From Desulfurococcales archaeon (lineage in GTDB: Archaea > Thermoproteota > Thermoprotei_A > Sulfolobales > Desulfurococcaceae): a stretch of 6,688 nucleotides of DNA. The DNA is taken from contig JALVHX010000276.1 in the NCBI GenBank assembly GCA_027028805.1, positions 1-6,688 of the forward strand. Direction: 5' to 3'. Positions 5,357-6,688 of this stretch are shown piece by piece. The notes beneath the pieces are model-generated. The model ran no database searches. It was not told the DNA's origin and was given only the letters and a program-made list of their open reading frames with translations. Numbering within the stretch: the first letter of the stretch is position 1; each line of letters begins with the position of its first letter. The position numbers and the translations under genes were made by a program.

Positions 5357-6688
5357 ATGAGCGTGTTCACCAACCCTGTTGTCAAGGAGCTTGTCTCCAA
5401 GACCCGTGTATTATGGGCTATAGGGCACGCGATGGCCCTCATGGGGTGGGATACGGAGACATATATGCCGCGTATGGGGGCCGAGGAACGGGGTATTGCT
5501 TCCGGGGAGCTGAGCGTGCTGAGGCAGAGGATCCTGTTGAGCCCCGAGGTGAAGGGGCTTGTCGAGAAGGCGGCGAGACAGGAGGGCTTGAACGATTACG
5601 AGCGGGGCGTTGTAAGGGTCTTGTCGAGGGCTATAAGGATAGCCGAGGCCCTGCCCCCCGAGCTCGTCTACGAGAAGGCGCGTCTCTCCCAGGAGGCCGT
5701 GGTTGCTTGGAGGCAGGCGCGGGAGAGAAACGACTACGGCCTCTTCAAGCCCTACCTGGAGAAGATAGTGGATATAGCGAGGAGGATGGCCGAGCACCTC
5801 GGCTACAAGCACCACCCCTACGACGCGCTCCTAGACCTATACGAGGAGGGCCTAACCACCCGCGACGTCGACGCCGTCTTCGCCGAGCTGGAGCCGGGGC
5901 TCAAGCGGATACTCGAGAAGATCCTAGAGGATGGACGCTACACCGGGAAGCATCCCCTGGAGGAGACAAGGTATAGGAGAGAGGACGTCGAGGCCCTCGT
6001 ATACGATATACTCCGCCTCCTCGGCTTCCCCCTCGGCGAGAGAGCCAGGCTCGACGTATCAGCCCACCCGTTCACACAGAGCATGGGTATAAGGGATGTA
6101 AGGATAACGACGCGCTACGAGGGAGTAGACTTCAAGAGAGCATTGTTCAGCGTCATCCACGAGTACGGGCACGCCCTCTACGAGCTACAGGTCGATGAGA
6201 GGCTCATGGCCACACCTCTAGCCGGGGGCGTCAGCCTCGGCATACATGAGAGCCAGTCAAGGTTCTGGGAAAACATCATAGGCAGGTCAAGGTGGTTCGC
6301 CGAGGCCATACACCCCTATATAACCAGGCGGCTCGAGTTCGCGAGAAAATACGGGCCCGAGGAAATATACCTGTACTTCAACAGGGTCCGGCCCGGCCCC
6401 ATACGCGTCGACGCAGACGAGGTCACCTATAACTTCCACATAATACTCCGCTACAAGATAGAGAAACAACTGGTAACAGGAGAGCTCAATGTTGACGAGC
6501 TACCCGAGACATGGGACAACGAGATGGAGCGCCTCCTCGGCATAAGGCCGAAGACCGTGAGAGAGGGAGTGCTACAGGACATACACTGGTCGATGACAAT
6601 GATCGGCTACTTCCCAACATACACCCTAGGCACAATACTCGCCGCAACAATAAGGGAGAAAATGAAGACAGCCGTATCAGGCCTAGAG
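5357..6688 (+). CDS. M32 metallocarboxypeptidase (Taq carboxypeptidase family), C-terminus cut
   Basis: This zinc-type carboxypeptidase removes C-terminal amino acids from peptides, probably in cytosolic peptide turnover. The frame is open for 444 codons from ATG 5357 to the window end; family members are about 500 residues, so roughly 50-60 residues are missing. The family signatures appear in order: HPFTQSMG (237-244), DVRITTRY (247-254), the metal site HEYGH (268-272), GIHESQSRFWEN (295-306, third ligand Glu298), RVDADEVTYNFH (350-361) and IGYFPTYTLGT (416-426). From memory, this register is one residue off the Pyrococcus furiosus enzyme (His269, His273, Glu299). The N-terminal part is helical, as usual for the family, with MALMGWDTETYMP (26-38). 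It has its own leader and GAGGTG ribosome binding site and is transcribed away from the glycogen operon, with no evident functional tie. All visible catalytic residues are intact. No signal peptide is seen. Confidence 0.95.
   Translation, partial: MSVFTNPVVKELVSKTRVLWAIGHAMALMGWDTETYMPRMGAEERGIASGELSVLRQRILLSPEVKGLVEKAARQEGLNDYERGVVRVLSRAIRIAEALPPELVYEKARLSQEAVVAWRQARERNDYGLFKPYLEKIVDIARRMAEHLGYKHHPYDALLDLYEEGLTTRDVDAVFAELEPGLKRILEKILEDGRYTGKHPLEETRYRREDVEALVYDILRLLGFPLGERARLDVSAHPFTQSMGIRDVRITTRYEGVDFKRALFSVIHEYGHALYELQVDERLMATPLAGGVSLGIHESQSRFWENIIGRSRWFAEAIHPYITRRLEFARKYGPEEIYLYFNRVRPGPIRVDADEVTYNFHIILRYKIEKQLVTGELNVDELPETWDNEMERLLGIRPKTVREGVLQDIHWSMTMIGYFPTYTLGTILAATIREKMKTAVSGLE

Noticed and set aside
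5413..5976. 187-residue plus-strand frame inside the peptidase gene
   Set aside because: Arg/Gly-rich and lying over the intact M32 frame, whose family motifs leave no doubt about the reading frame.

Overview
The window looks like chromosomal DNA from a hyperthermophilic crenarchaeon, probably of the Desulfurococcales type. The grounds are GC-rich coding DNA with heavy use of AGG/AGA for Arg and ATA for Ile, frequent GTG and TTG starts, GGTG/GGAG ribosome binding sites, AT-rich TATA-like boxes, very tight gene packing, and archaeal protein families (GH57 glucanotransferase, archaeal GT5 glycogen synthase, M32 carboxypeptidase). No species is claimed.

Layout. Positions 1-5122 are one leftward run of five genes with no intergenic space. 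In transcription order they are: a GH57 4-alpha-glucanotransferase/alpha-amylase (5122 to 3179), a GT5 glycogen synthase (3182 to 1536), a small PqqD-like protein (1554 to 1159), an unrecognised 286-residue protein that appears to have two similar halves (1172 to 312), and the start of another unrecognised gene cut by the left edge (318 to 1). Each gene overlaps the next, by 4, 19, 14 and 7 bases. A 234-base divergent intergenic region (5123-5356) holds candidate promoters for both directions. To its right a rightward M32 metallocarboxypeptidase runs off the window end (5357 to 6688).

How the genes fit together. The first two operon genes form a storage-polysaccharide pair: the synthase extends alpha-1,4-glucan from a nucleotide sugar, and the GH57 enzyme rearranges or trims those chains. 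The three downstream genes have no known glycogen role. The PqqD-like protein belongs to the fold that binds peptides or partner proteins (RiPP recognition element), but no radical SAM enzyme, lasso-type cyclase or precursor peptide is visible here. This trio is the part of the window most likely to hold something undescribed, and the decisive context lies beyond the left edge. The M32 peptidase is most likely an independent housekeeping gene.

I found no tRNA, rRNA, CRISPR, insertion sequence or convincing terminator. No gene is visibly frameshifted or broken.
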